Positions 35,144-45,557 of a stretch of DNA of 64,000 nucleotides are shown one piece after another. The notes beneath the pieces were generated by a model that was given only the letters and a program-made list of their open reading frames with translations, ran no database searches and had not been told where the DNA came from. Both the position numbers and the translations under genes were made by a program. How positions within the stretch are numbered: the stretch's first letter is position 1; the number at the start of each line of letters is the position of its first letter. Source of the stretch: Bacteroidota bacterium (lineage in GTDB: Bacteria > Bacteroidota > Bacteroidia > Bacteroidales > VadinHA17); the NCBI GenBank assembly GCA_016718875.1, contig JADKBL010000019.1, forward strand, positions 1 through 64,000, written 5' to 3'.

Positions 35144-38127
35144 ATGCGCCCTTTAAGATCATTTTTAATAATACTGATCTTCCTGGTTTGTTTTATCGGA
35201 TTACATTATGTAGCTCCGGTAAATAAATGGTTTCCTTCTGCTGAAGAATTTCTTCCAGGGTACCTGACGGACTTATTTATAAAAGATAGTGGTAAACATG
35301 TTGATACTACAGTATTTCAGTCTGATAAAACAGCTAAAATCCCTTCAGCTCCAGCAGATACATTTCCAATTCCGGATTCATCCTTAAATATAATTGATGC
35401 CGTTCCCGTCAAGCCTCTTCAAAAACTGCTTGATTCTCTGGACAGCTCTCATGGACAGACCAGAATAATATATTATGGTGATTCACAGATAGAAGGAGAC
35501 AGGTTTACTTCCTATCTGCGTCATACTCTTCAGCAACGGTATTCCGGTACGGGCCCTGGTCTCTTTCTGCCTCTTATGCCGGTGATGTACACAAAATCAA
35601 TTGTAATAAAGGCATCTTCGAACTGGAAGAAGTACAATTATCTCTCTTATAAGAACAGGGATTTGTCGCACAATAAACTTGGTCCCTTCATGGCCATCTG
35701 CAGGTATCTTCCGGAAGGAGTGTCTGCACCCGAACCTGTAACGGCCTCTGTAAATATAAAACCATCATCATTTGCCGACAGCGCCTCTTCAACATATGAT
35801 TTGCTGAGGCTGTTTTACATCTGTCGTGAGGGATCGGTGGCATTTTCCGTAAAGGCTGATGGAGAATATATCTGCAGGGAAGCACTTCTCAGGACCAGTT
35901 TACTAAGCGAGGTATCATGCCGGTTGAACGGAGCAAAGGACATCACACTAGAATTCACCGGAAATGTAAGTCCGGAAATTTATGGTATAAGTATTGAAAG
36001 CGGCAGCGGTGTTATTGTCGACAATATTCCCCAACGGGGAAGTGCCGGACTTGAATTCACAATGGTTGACAGTGCCAATCTTGCCCGATCATACCAACTG
36101 TTGTCACCTGATCTGATAGTGTTGCAATACGGCCTGAACATAGTACGAAATGTACGAAAGGAATATAGTTATTACCAGCTCGGTCTTGAGAGACAGATCT
36201 CACTTTTAAATAAAATAGCACCTTCAGTACCGGTGCTGGTAGTGAGTGTAACAGATATGGCATCGGATGAAGAAGGCGTCATAAAGTCGTTCGCAAATAT
36301 CCCTGCTATTATTGAAGCCCAGAAAAAGGCTACTGAAGAAACAGGTGCCGTATTCTGGAACTCATTTTCTGCAATGGGTGGTGATTCATCAATTATCAGA
36401 TGGTCGGGAATGAGGCCTGCACTTGCTCAGAAGGATTATGTGCATTTTACTTATTCGGGTGCTGATACACTTTCCAGAATACTTGCTGATGATATTTTTC
36501 CTCTCATCAGGATGGATAGTGCTGTTAATTTATTAACAGCAGATTCACTTATGAGCACTGACACTGTTCCTGTAGCCCTTGTCATAAATGCTGAGAAGAC
36601 AGATAACATTGCGACTCAGGTAATAGCTGACCTTTTCAGCTATGATTCCGACAGGCCAATGATCTTCTCAACTCCTGCATTCTGGTTTTTCCTGATGCTT
36701 GTCCTTTCAGGTTACAGTCTGATATACAAAAGAAAATTTCTGAGGAATTTTTATCTGCTTCTGATAAGCCTTTTCTTTTATTACAAGTCGGGAGGATTGT
36801 TTCTGATACTTCTTCTGCTGGTAACTCTGGTCGATTATACCTGTGGTCTGCTGATACATAACTCCGGTTCCAGATTCAATAGAAAGTTTTACATTCTTCT
36901 CAGCATCATCTCAAATCTGGGTATTCTTGCTTATTTCAAGTATACCGGATTCTTTGTGGAAACAGCCAATGAGATCTTTGGTACTGAAATACAGGTACAT
37001 GATTACCTCGCTTCCCTTTCAAATAATTTGCTTGGGAGTAGATTCGATATAAGTAATATAGCCCTGCCGGTAGGAATCTCTTTCTTCACATTCCAGTCGC
37101 TCAGTTATACCTTCGATGTTTACAGGAAAAGGATGGAACCGGTAAGGAATGTAATTGATTTTGGTTTCTATGTTTCCTTCTTTCCGCAGCTCGTTGCCGG
37201 ACCAATAGTAAGAGCATCGGAGTTCATTCCTCAGCTATACAGCGAATTTCATCTCTCAAAGAGGGAATTCAGTCATGCTCTATTTCTGATATTAAAAGGA
37301 CTTATTAAGAAAGTTATCATTTCAGATTTCATTGCAGTCAATTTTGTCGACCGGGTATTTGATGCGCCGGCAATGTATTCAGGATTTGAGAATCTTATGG
37401 CTGTGTATGGCTATGGACTGCAGATATACTGCGATTTTTCAGGTTATACTGATATAGCAATAGGACTGGGGCTGATATTCGGTTTCCGTTTCCCGATAAA
37501 TTTCAACTCACCTTATAAAGCAACCGGAATAACAGATTTCTGGAAAAGATGGCATATTTCATTATCACGATGGCTGAAAGATTACCTGTACATACCACTG
37601 GGCGGCAACAGGAAGGGCAGGATAAGAACCAATATCAACCTCATGCTGACAATGCTGCTCGGCGGATTATGGCATGGAGCTGCCCTTCGGTTTATGATCT
37701 GGGGGCTCTTCATGGATTGGGATTGGTAATAAACCGGTTTTGGGAATCCTTGACCGGGGGACGATTCCTAACGGGAAGGTTTGGTAATCTCATAGCGATA
37801 TTGATAACATTCAACTTTGTTAGTTTTTGCTGGATTTTCTTCAGGGCACCTGATATGGATAGTGTTTTTATTATGCTGAACCAGATTTCATTTAGTTTTT
37901 CTCCGGGGTCTTATCTGGCTGTTCTGCCTGCATACAGCAGCGTATTCATGCTTATGGCTGCCGGATATTTCATTCATTTTCTCCCTGAAAATGTAAAAGA
38001 ATCGTACAGGGGATTATTCATAAAGGTCCCGCTGGTAATGCAACTTACTGTAACAATGATTGTTGCAATACTCCTCTATTCAATGCGGACCACAGATGTT
38101 ATGCCGTTTATCTATTTTCGGTTCTAG
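35144..38127 (+). CDS. SGNH-MBOAT fusion O-acyltransferase, frameshifted
   Basis: Repaired length is about 994 residues. An N-terminal span (about 5-25) is followed by a periplasmic SGNH-like domain with GDSQIEGD (Ser114), YGLN (Asn332) and DYVH (Asp431, His434). From about residue 505 a membrane-bound O-acyltransferase domain follows, with RWHISLSRWLKDYLYIPLGG and LGGLWHGAAL (invariant His844). The frame breaks at the G-run 37701-37705: one extra G joins MIWG to ALHGLGLVINRFW and the final spans in the next frame. The normal AlgI/PatA plus SGNH partner pair is thus one chain, in reversed order. It should move acetyl groups across the membrane onto an exported glycan. Its place 13 bp after a lytic transglycosylase suggests peptidoglycan, though an exopolysaccharide is possible. 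Confidence 0.8.
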
Positions 38128-38156
38128 ATAGCGGCTTTTACATTCTGTTTTGTTAA

Positions 38157-38284
38157 TTTTAACCACAGAGGTCACAAAGAAAAAACACAGAGATCACAAA
38201 GAAATAATAATCAAAGCTTTATCTCTGTGCACTTTGTGAGAACTCTGTGTACTTTGTGGTTAAAAATAACTTTTTCAACAGCCC
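38157..38284 (+). repeat. extragenic palindromic element, CACAGAG family, copy 2
   Basis: Outer arms TTAACCACA (38159-38167) and TGTGGTTAA (38255-38263) pair perfectly. Inner words ACACAGAG, TCACAAAG and CTCTGTG repeat on both sides of AAAGCTTT. It closes with TTTTTCAACAGCCC, whose complement opens the copy at 2357. Confidence 0.75.
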
Positions 38285-38338
38285 CTGGGGAAGGGTTTTT
38301 TGGACTTTAAAACATAGACATAATTATAAAATATCATT

Positions 38339-41300
38339 ATGAAAAAGTACCTGCCTATTCTTTTGCTATCTGTTCTCTCCTGTAAATCCGAGGAGATTAA
38401 ATACACAACAATTCCTGAAAGAATTGATTTCAGGGAGTTTGCAAATCCTTCCTCAAAATACAGGTCCGTACCTTTCTATTCACTTAACGACCTTCTCGAT
38501 TCAGCTGAACTGGACAGACAGGTTGAGGAATTTGCCAAGGGAGGTTACGGTGGAGTATATCTTCACAGCCGTACAGGCCTGCTCACAGAATACCTCGGAA
38601 CCAACTGGTGGAAGGTAATGGATGCCGGGTTTAAAAGCAGCTCAGAGAACTGGCACTTATGCCTGGTTTTATGATGAGGATAAATGGCCGAGTGGTTTTG
38701 CAGGAGGTCTGGTTCCTTTGAAAAGTGAAGATTTTCATGCCAGATGCCTGGTCCGGTTAAAACGGAGTGAAGCTTTGCCGGCAGGATCAAAAGTTCTGTC
38801 AAAAGACAGCACATACTATTATGTGGAATATAAAATGAAGAGTGGCAATGCATGGTACAATGGAACTTGTTATGTGGATCTGCTTAATCCTGAAACCGTA
38901 AAGGAATTCATTGCCTCAAGTTATGTGCCTTATGCTCAGCGATATGCCGGAGAGTATGGGAAGAGTGCCCTCGGGATATTTACCGATGAACCACAGATGA
39001 TGTCAGCAACCGGTGATTTCAGCAATGACGGCGTAAGGCCATTTTCACCGGTACTGATTGAAAAGTTTCGTCAGGATAACGGATATGATCTGCTTCCTGT
39101 ACTGGGATCACTTTTCGATACTCTACCTGGTTATGAGAAAGTACGTCTCGATTATTTCCGCACAATCTCAAAGCAGCTTGAAGCAAGTTTCAGCAGGCAG
39201 ATAGGCGATTTTTGTGCTGCAAATAACATGCTCTGGACAGGACATTACAATGGTGAAGAAGCGCTTACAAGTGTTCGCAATAATGTCGGAAACCTTATGA
39301 TGCAGCTCAGAAACATGCAACAGCCAGGGATGGACCACCTTGGATTACATATTGATTATGCTCTGAATGTTTCGCGTCAGATATCATCTGTTGCAAATCA
39401 ATACGGAATAGCACGCCGCCTTTCGGAAGCTTACGGCATAAGCGGTCAGAACATGAATTTTGAGGACCGTGCATGGATAGCCTCATGGCACACTCTTACC
39501 GGGATTAATCACCTTTGTCCTCATCTTGCACTATACAGTATGAAGGGTACACGAAAAAGGGATTATCCGCCCACACTCAGTGCACAACAGCCATACTGGT
39601 CATACAACAAACTTCTTGAAGATTATACAGCACGTCTCAGCTATATTGCAACAGCCGGTAAATATGCTGCTGAATTCCTTGTTGTACATCCTCTTGAAAG
39701 TGAATATTTTGACCAGGTAAGCTTCAATGTAGGCTGGACTGAAAGAAACGGTAAATACCTCGGATTACTTAATACGCTCCAGGAAATTCACAGGGATTAT
39801 GATCTAGGTGATGAGCAGATAATTTCTGAAATCGGAAGTATTTCAGGAGATAAGATTGTAGTCGGGAAGCAGTCTTACAGGGGTGTTATCCTTCCATATA
39901 TGCTTACAATAAGACAGAGTACTGTTGATCTTCTTAAAAAATTTGAAGGTAACGGAGGTAAAATTATTGCCACCGAAATGCCTCTTTATATTGATGGAGT
40001 GAAGAATGCAGCGGGCCTGAGTGAGCTTAAGAACATTATAACTCTTGTTTCAGGTGATCAGATAGCCGGTGAAATAAACAACATTCTGCCTCCTGCTGTT
40101 TTTGTTTCAGGCGATGATGCAGAATCTGTATGGACAAGCCACAGGATTGCACAGGGCAAACAATTTCTACAGGTAACTAATACCTCGCGTCTGAAGACAA
40201 TCAGATGCAAAGTCAGTTTTGCTGAGGGCTCTGAAAATATTGTCCTACTCGATCCCGCATATGGGAAATCATATGAAATATCAGACGAATCAGGATTTGA
40301 GCTACTTCTGCATCCGGCACAAAGTTATATTCTTGCCGACAAAAGGTTAATAGACGGGATTGAATCTTCCGGGGATTACAAGATACCTTCAGGAGATAAG
40401 GAGATAATGACTTTAGCTGGTGAATGGAGTGGCAAAAGACTGGATGTTAATTCATTAACACTTGATTTTGCAAAATATTCAGTTGATGGCGGCAAAACTT
40501 TCAGTAAACCTGAACCAATTATTGGTATTCATGAAAGATTTACTGCAAAGAGATACAATGGACCCCTCGTACTTTCGATTGATTTCAGCGCTGAGACTGT
40601 CCCTGCATTATGTAATATTGTCATGGAGCAGCCTGAGATGTGGTCAAAGATAGAAGTCAATGGTCAGCCTGTTAAGTTTGACGGAAAATCATTTTACAGG
40701 GATATGTCATTTAAGACAACGGGCATAACCAGCCTGCTTAAGAAAGGCAAGAATAATATATCTCTGTTTATTGATTTCAAGGCAGCAATTCCCGACAGCC
40801 GTGATCCATTTGAAAGGTATGGAAGTGAAATTGAGAGCATTTACCTTACGGGTGATTTTGGTGTGAGGCCTGAAGTATCAAAAGTGCCTGCAGAACCTTC
40901 TCAGCACAACCTGAGGGGATTCCTTATTCCAAAGCCTGTGCATCATTTTGAATCATTTGCTCTGACCGGTGAGAATCAGGCTTTTACAGGTGACCTCGTT
41001 CCCCAGGGTTATCCATTCTATAACGGTGGCTTTAAGCTTGAAAAAACTTTTGAAATCAGCGGAGTGGAAAAGGGGAGGAGATATATTCTGAAATTCCCTT
41101 TAAGTGAAGCAATAGTCATAAAAGTTAATCTTAACGGAAAAGAGCTGCCAGCGGTAGCCTGGTCGCCGTGGGAGACAGATATTACGGATGCTCTGGTTAA
41201 CGGAAAGAATACAATAACACTTACACTCATCAACTCCCTTCGTAACCTGCTGGGGCCTCATCATAATGCTGAGGGAGAACTATTGTCACTTTCACCTGAC

Positions 41301-41462
41301 AGCTTTATAGGACGGAGTACCTGGACAACAAGGCGTCAGGGAGAGAATGACTGGTATGAAAGGAGACTGAAAGGACCGGGTAATACAAATATCTGGAGGG
41401 ATGATTATTGTGTTATTCCTTTTGGATTACTTGAAGATGCTGTTATTGCAGAAAGAAATTAA
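38339..41462 (+). CDS. large lipoprotein glycoside hydrolase (GH106-like), frameshifted
   Basis: Repaired length is about 1040 residues. A lipoprotein signal ends at Cys15 (LLLSVLSC). The N-terminal (beta/alpha)8-like region includes VEEFAKGGYGGVYLHSRTG, then TGTYAWFYDEDKWPSGFAGG, then GIFTDEPQ with a candidate catalytic acid. C-terminal beta-sandwich domains of the GH2 sugar-binding type cover about 700-1040 (VNLNGKELPAVAWSPWETDI). The pattern resembles GH106 alpha-L-rhamnosidase-like enzymes, but the substrate is not fixed by sequence alone. The frame breaks near AAAA 38633-38636, where one base too many separates VMDAGFK from AAQRTGTYAW. It is probably anchored in the outer membrane or periplasm for plant or microbial glycan use. 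No SusC/D pair is nearby. Confidence 0.7.
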
Positions 41463-41569
41463 TGACAAAAAATTTCTCGGATCACAGATCTTCTTTGTGT
41501 CCATAATTAAACATCTTGAGCTGGCGCCAAGCTATCTGAAATGCCCACCTTTATAAATAGAGGATTTTG

Positions 41570-42775
41570 TTAGTCTTTAACAAAGGGGGCAACAGCACGG
41601 TTGAAGATCCCCTGAACATAAGCTATTGCCATACCGTAATTGGTGACAGGAACACCTGCTTTTATTGCAGCAGAAAGCCTGTTATGAAGCTGGCGGCGAG
41701 TTATCATGCAACCGCCACACTGAATGATAAGAGAATAATCTGTGACAGGACGGGGAAGTTTGTCAAGACCTGCAACAACATCATATTCAATCTTTTTACC
41801 GGTGAAGTTTGATATCCATCTTGGTATCTTTACTCTTCCTATATCATCACATGCCACATGGTGGGTGCATGATTCAAGAAGTAATACCCTGTTGCCATCT
41901 TTCAGATCTGATATCGTTGGGGTTCCTTTCAGGTAATTTTCAAAATCGCCCTTGAAGCGGGCAAGCAATATACTGAAGCTGGTAAGTGGGATATCCCCGG
42001 GAACCGATGCATCAGCTTTGTTAAAGACCTGTGAATCAGTAACAGCAAGAGCAGGTTTTATTCCGGTCTTTTTCAGGAAAGCATCGACCTCAGTCTCTTT
42101 CAGGACTATAGCAACGGCATCATTGTCGAGTATATCCCTTATTGCCTGCACCTGAGGAAGGATGAGCCTTCCGGCAGGCGCCTCTATATCTATGGGAGTG
42201 ATGAGTAGTACAATATCACCATAGGAGATCAGGTCGCCCAGCAAAGCAGGAGTCTTGTAGGAATGTTCAGGTATAGTTGTGCTTATCAGTGAAATAAGCT
42301 TTTCATAATTGCGTTTGTCAGCAGCAGAGAACTCAACAAGTGCTGTTCCTGTTACAACCGATATTCTTTCTGTGAAATCATCGGTGGGCTCCTCCAGATC
42401 TGATTTACTGTGAATGACAATGAAGGGCAGATCATTCTCATTGAATTTTTTTACAAGATCCTCTTCAAAGTCCCCCCATGAATTATTTGTTACCACCAGC
42501 AGGGCCAGGTCAATTATTTCCAGAGTCCTGAGTGTGCGTTCTATACGTTTTTCGCCAAGTTCACCCGAGTCATCTATTCCTGCAGTGTCAACCAGTATTA
42601 CAGGACCGAAGCCTGTTATCTCAAATGATTTTTTTACAGGGTCAGTGGTGGTCCCGGCGTGATCTGAAACAATTGCTATGTCCTGACCGGCAAGGCAGTT
42701 GATGAGGCTGCTTTTGCCATTATTGCGGCGGCCATAGATTCCTATATGAGGTTTTGATTCTTTACCTTTTGACAT
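41570..42775 (-). CDS. hydF: [FeFe]-hydrogenase H-cluster maturation GTPase HydF
   Basis: 401 residues. The N-terminal Ras-like GTPase has GRRNNGKSSLINCLAGQ (P-loop), the switch Thr in HAGTTTDPVKK, and DTAGIDDSGELGEKR. A dimer domain follows. The C-terminal cluster domain has CTHH at 303-306 and CGGC at 353-356, the ligands of the [4Fe-4S] cluster that holds the diiron precursor. HydF is the scaffold that delivers the 2Fe subcluster to hydrogenase HydA in the cytoplasm. HydE, HydG and HydA are not in the window. aspA lies just upstream on the same strand. Confidence 0.95.
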   Translation of the reverse strand: MSKGKESKPHIGIYGRRNNGKSSLINCLAGQDIAIVSDHAGTTTDPVKKSFEITGFGPVILVDTAGIDDSGELGEKRIERTLRTLEIIDLALLVVTNNSWGDFEEDLVKKFNENDLPFIVIHSKSDLEEPTDDFTERISVVTGTALVEFSAADKRNYEKLISLISTTIPEHSYKTPALLGDLISYGDIVLLITPIDIEAPAGRLILPQVQAIRDILDNDAVAIVLKETEVDAFLKKTGIKPALAVTDSQVFNKADASVPGDIPLTSFSILLARFKGDFENYLKGTPTISDLKDGNRVLLLESCTHHVACDDIGRVKIPRWISNFTGKKIEYDVVAGLDKLPRPVTDYSLIIQCGGCMITRRQLHNRLSAAIKAGVPVTNYGMAIAYVQGIFNRAVAPFVKD

Positions 42776-42828
42776 TATTAAATAGTATCAGACAAAAATA
42801 AGAAATTAATGATCAATTTTTCAGCGCA

Positions 42829-42894
42829 AATCTGCGTGATCAGCGGGAAATTAAAACGATTTTTTCCCGCAGATTTCGCAGATATTCGCAGATT
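42829..42894. repeat. AATCTGCG-type extragenic palindrome
   Basis: AATCTGCG...GCGGGA (42829-42848) pairs with TCCCGC...CGCAGATT (42865-42894) across an AT-rich centre. It fills the gap between aspA and hydF and may cap the aspA transcript or attenuate hydF. Confidence 0.7.
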
Positions 42895-42907
42895 AATTTA
42901 ATTAATG

Positions 42908-44347
42908 CTAAGTAAGGTCGTCGAGAGAGAAACCCTGTTTAAGAAGGTTGCCGGACTGAAGAACGGATTTCAGTTTTTCGTCGCCGATCAGTTTTAGTAT
43001 TGAGTTGGCTTCGAAGATATCGATCTTTCTGTCTTTCATCAGCTTTGCAAGCTCTGCCGCTTTATGATATCCGATATGAGGAACCAGGGCAGTTGTTACA
43101 GAAGGGCTGAAAATCACTGCTTTATATCCGGCCGATTCGTTAATTACAATATCTCCGAACAGGTTATTCAGCAATGTGGCATCGCAGGCTGTCAAAAGCT
43201 TAAGACTATCAATCAGTGCACAACCTATTGAAGGCAGATAAGCATTCAGATCGAGTGTCCCCAATCCGCTCAGAGAGCTTATAAGCATATCATTTGCATA
43301 GATCCTGTGAGCTGCTGAAATAACAAACTCAGGGATTACAGGATTTATCTTCCCCGGCATAATTGAACTGCCGACCTGCCTTGAAGGTATTGTCAGCATT
43401 TTGTCTCCGGAGATATCTGATGACAGGAGCCTGATGTCGGAAGTGATCTTCTCAAGATTAACTGCATGAGCCTTAAGTGTTGCATGTACCTCCACCCATT
43501 TATCAAGGTTTGAGGTGGCATCAGGCATATTTTCGGCATGGGCAATAGGAAGGTTTGTAAGCTTCCGTAGCTCAGGTACAACTTCCATAATGAAGAATCT
43601 GGGTATACCAAGACCTGTACCTGCAGCTCCGCCACCCAGGTTAACATGTTTAATTCTTTCATTGCATTTTGATACTCTCCACCAGTCCCTTGAAAGGGCA
43701 TTATTATATGTGCTGAACAGAATTCCAAAAGAAGACGGTACTGCCTCCTGCATTTGAGTATAACCTGGTCGGAGCTTGTCACGTGTTTCCTTTTCGAGCA
43801 GCTCAATCCTCTGCCGGAGCAAGTTGATCTTTTCTTCCAGTTCAATCAGGAGCTTCATTACAGCAACTGTAAGTGCCGTGGGGATAACATCATTTGTTGA
43901 CTGAAAGATATTTGCGTGCTCTGTTGGGTCAATATAAGTGTATTCTCCACACTTATTTCCACTTTTCTGAAGGGCTGTGTTTGTGATTATCTCGTTGATA
44001 TTCATGTTGATGCTAGTGCCGGCTCCCCCTTGTACTGCCGGGACTATGAAACTGCTGTAATGTTCTCCGTCAGCAACCTGTAATGCTGCATATATCAGAG
44101 GATCGAGTATATCGTCATTGATTGCCCTCAGGGATACTGTTTTGTCAGGATGTAATAATGCAGCATTCCTGAAATTTCTATAGGTATTGTAACATGCGAG
44201 TTTGGTGATACCAACCGCTTTGTACCATTCTATGGGGAATGGAGTGTTATCCGGGAAATTTTCTATTGCTCTGGAAGAATGAATTCCGTAAAGGGCATCT
44301 TTCGGAATCTCCTTTTCACCAAGACTATCTTTTTCTATACGGAACAT
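42908..44347 (-). CDS. aspA: aspartate ammonia-lyase
   Basis: 479 residues from the ATG at 44347, which lies one base after the TAA of the upstream regulator. A longer frame exists but would overlap that gene. The N-terminal MFRIEKDSLGEKEIPKDALY is family-typical, TSTDVIPTA-like sequence appears as QSTNDVIPTAL, and the superfamily SS-loop is GSSIMPGKINPV with the catalytic Ser. It interconverts aspartate with fumarate and ammonia in the cytoplasm, feeding fumarate respiration. aspA genes often neighbour [FeFe]-hydrogenase maturation genes, as here with hydF. Confidence 0.95.
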   Translation of the reverse strand: MFRIEKDSLGEKEIPKDALYGIHSSRAIENFPDNTPFPIEWYKAVGITKLACYNTYRNFRNAALLHPDKTVSLRAINDDILDPLIYAALQVADGEHYSSFIVPAVQGGAGTSINMNINEIITNTALQKSGNKCGEYTYIDPTEHANIFQSTNDVIPTALTVAVMKLLIELEEKINLLRQRIELLEKETRDKLRPGYTQMQEAVPSSFGILFSTYNNALSRDWWRVSKCNERIKHVNLGGGAAGTGLGIPRFFIMEVVPELRKLTNLPIAHAENMPDATSNLDKWVEVHATLKAHAVNLEKITSDIRLLSSDISGDKMLTIPSRQVGSSIMPGKINPVIPEFVISAAHRIYANDMLISSLSGLGTLDLNAYLPSIGCALIDSLKLLTACDATLLNNLFGDIVINESAGYKAVIFSPSVTTALVPHIGYHKAAELAKLMKDRKIDIFEANSILKLIGDEKLKSVLQSGNLLKQGFSLDDLT

Positions 44348-44348
44348 T

Positions 44349-45524
44349 TTATTGGGTGTTTCCTGATACAGGTCTTGCATATGAAACGACATCGTTTCCG
44401 GTTATTTCATCCTGGCAGAGGATGATAAGCCTCTCAAGGACATTCCTGAATTCCCTGATATTGCCGGTCCACTCTATCTTCTGAAGTTCTTTGATTGCAT
44501 CTTTCTTGAGGATCTTCTTACTCATCCCGTACTCACTGCAGATAAGGTTGTTGAAGTGCTCAGCCAGCAAGGGGATATCATCAGATCTTTCATTCACTGA
44601 GGCCACGTGGATCAGTATTACACTCAACCTGTGGTACAGATCCTCCCGGAAGTTATTTGCTTCGATCTCTTTCTTTATATTCTTGTTTGTGGCAGTTATC
44701 ACCCTAACATTCACATGTATATCCTTATCTGATCCTACCCTTGTAATCTTGTTCTCCTGAAGAGCCCTCAGCACTTTAGCCTGGGCAGAGAGGCTCATAT
44801 CGCCTATTTCATCAAGGAAGAGTGTTCCTCCATTAGCCTGTTCAAACTTTCCGATACGCTGTTTGATTGCAGAGGTGAATGAGCCCTTTTCATGACCAAA
44901 GAGTTCGCTCTCAATCAATTCTGAGGGAATAGCTGCACAGTTAACTTCCACAAAGGGACCTTTGACACGATAGCTTTTTTCATGAATCTGATGAGCAACA
45001 AGCTCTTTGCCTGTTCCGTTCGATCCGGTAATCAGCACCCTTGCTTCTGTAGCGGCTACCTTATCGATCATCTTCTTGACATTCTGTATTGCATCCGATT
45101 CGCCGACAATCTCATACATCTTGCTTACCTTGCTCTTCAGCACCTGTGTCTGGGTGATAAGAGTGGATTTGTCCATTGCATTCCTGATAGTGATGAGGAG
45201 CCTGTTGAGGTCGAGAGGTTTCTCTAGGAAATCATACGCCCCTTTTTTAATAGCTTCAACAGCGGTATCAATATTACCATGTCCTGAAATCATTATGACA
45301 GGGATATCAGTTGACTGTTCAGCGATTTTTCCAAGGACCTCAATGCCATCCATCTTAGCCATTTTAATATCGCAGAGTACTATGTCATAAGTGTTTGCTG
45401 TGAACATCTCAAGACCTTTCGGCCCGTCCTCAGCAAGATCGACCTCATGTTTCTCATATTCAAGAACCTCTTTCAGTGTATTCCTGATAGCCCGTTCGTC
45501 GTCGATTACAAGTATTTTTGACAT
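44349..45524 (-). CDS. NtrC-like response regulator lacking a DNA-binding domain
   Basis: 391 residues. The receiver domain has acidic pocket D8-D9 and phospho-acceptor D52 (IVLCDIKM). The AAA+ sigma-54 activator domain spans about 140-380 with Walker A GSNGTGKE and GGTLFLDEIGDMSLSAQAKV. The sigma-54-contacting loop is GSFTSA at 214-219 instead of GAFTGA. The chain ends at SYARPVSGNTQ, just after the AAA+ lid, so the usual Fis-type helix-turn-helix is absent. It may act from solution, pair with another DNA-binding protein, or not work through sigma-54 at all. The stop is one base from the aspA start, indicating coupling. No histidine kinase is adjacent. Confidence 0.92.
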   Translation of the reverse strand: MSKILVIDDERAIRNTLKEVLEYEKHEVDLAEDGPKGLEMFTANTYDIVLCDIKMAKMDGIEVLGKIAEQSTDIPVIMISGHGNIDTAVEAIKKGAYDFLEKPLDLNRLLITIRNAMDKSTLITQTQVLKSKVSKMYEIVGESDAIQNVKKMIDKVAATEARVLITGSNGTGKELVAHQIHEKSYRVKGPFVEVNCAAIPSELIESELFGHEKGSFTSAIKQRIGKFEQANGGTLFLDEIGDMSLSAQAKVLRALQENKITRVGSDKDIHVNVRVITATNKNIKKEIEANNFREDLYHRLSVILIHVASVNERSDDIPLLAEHFNNLICSEYGMSKKILKKDAIKELQKIEWTGNIREFRNVLERLIILCQDEITGNDVVSYARPVSGNTQ

Positions 45525-45557
45525 AATTCCCGTAAGTTAAATTTTTCTATATAAATG

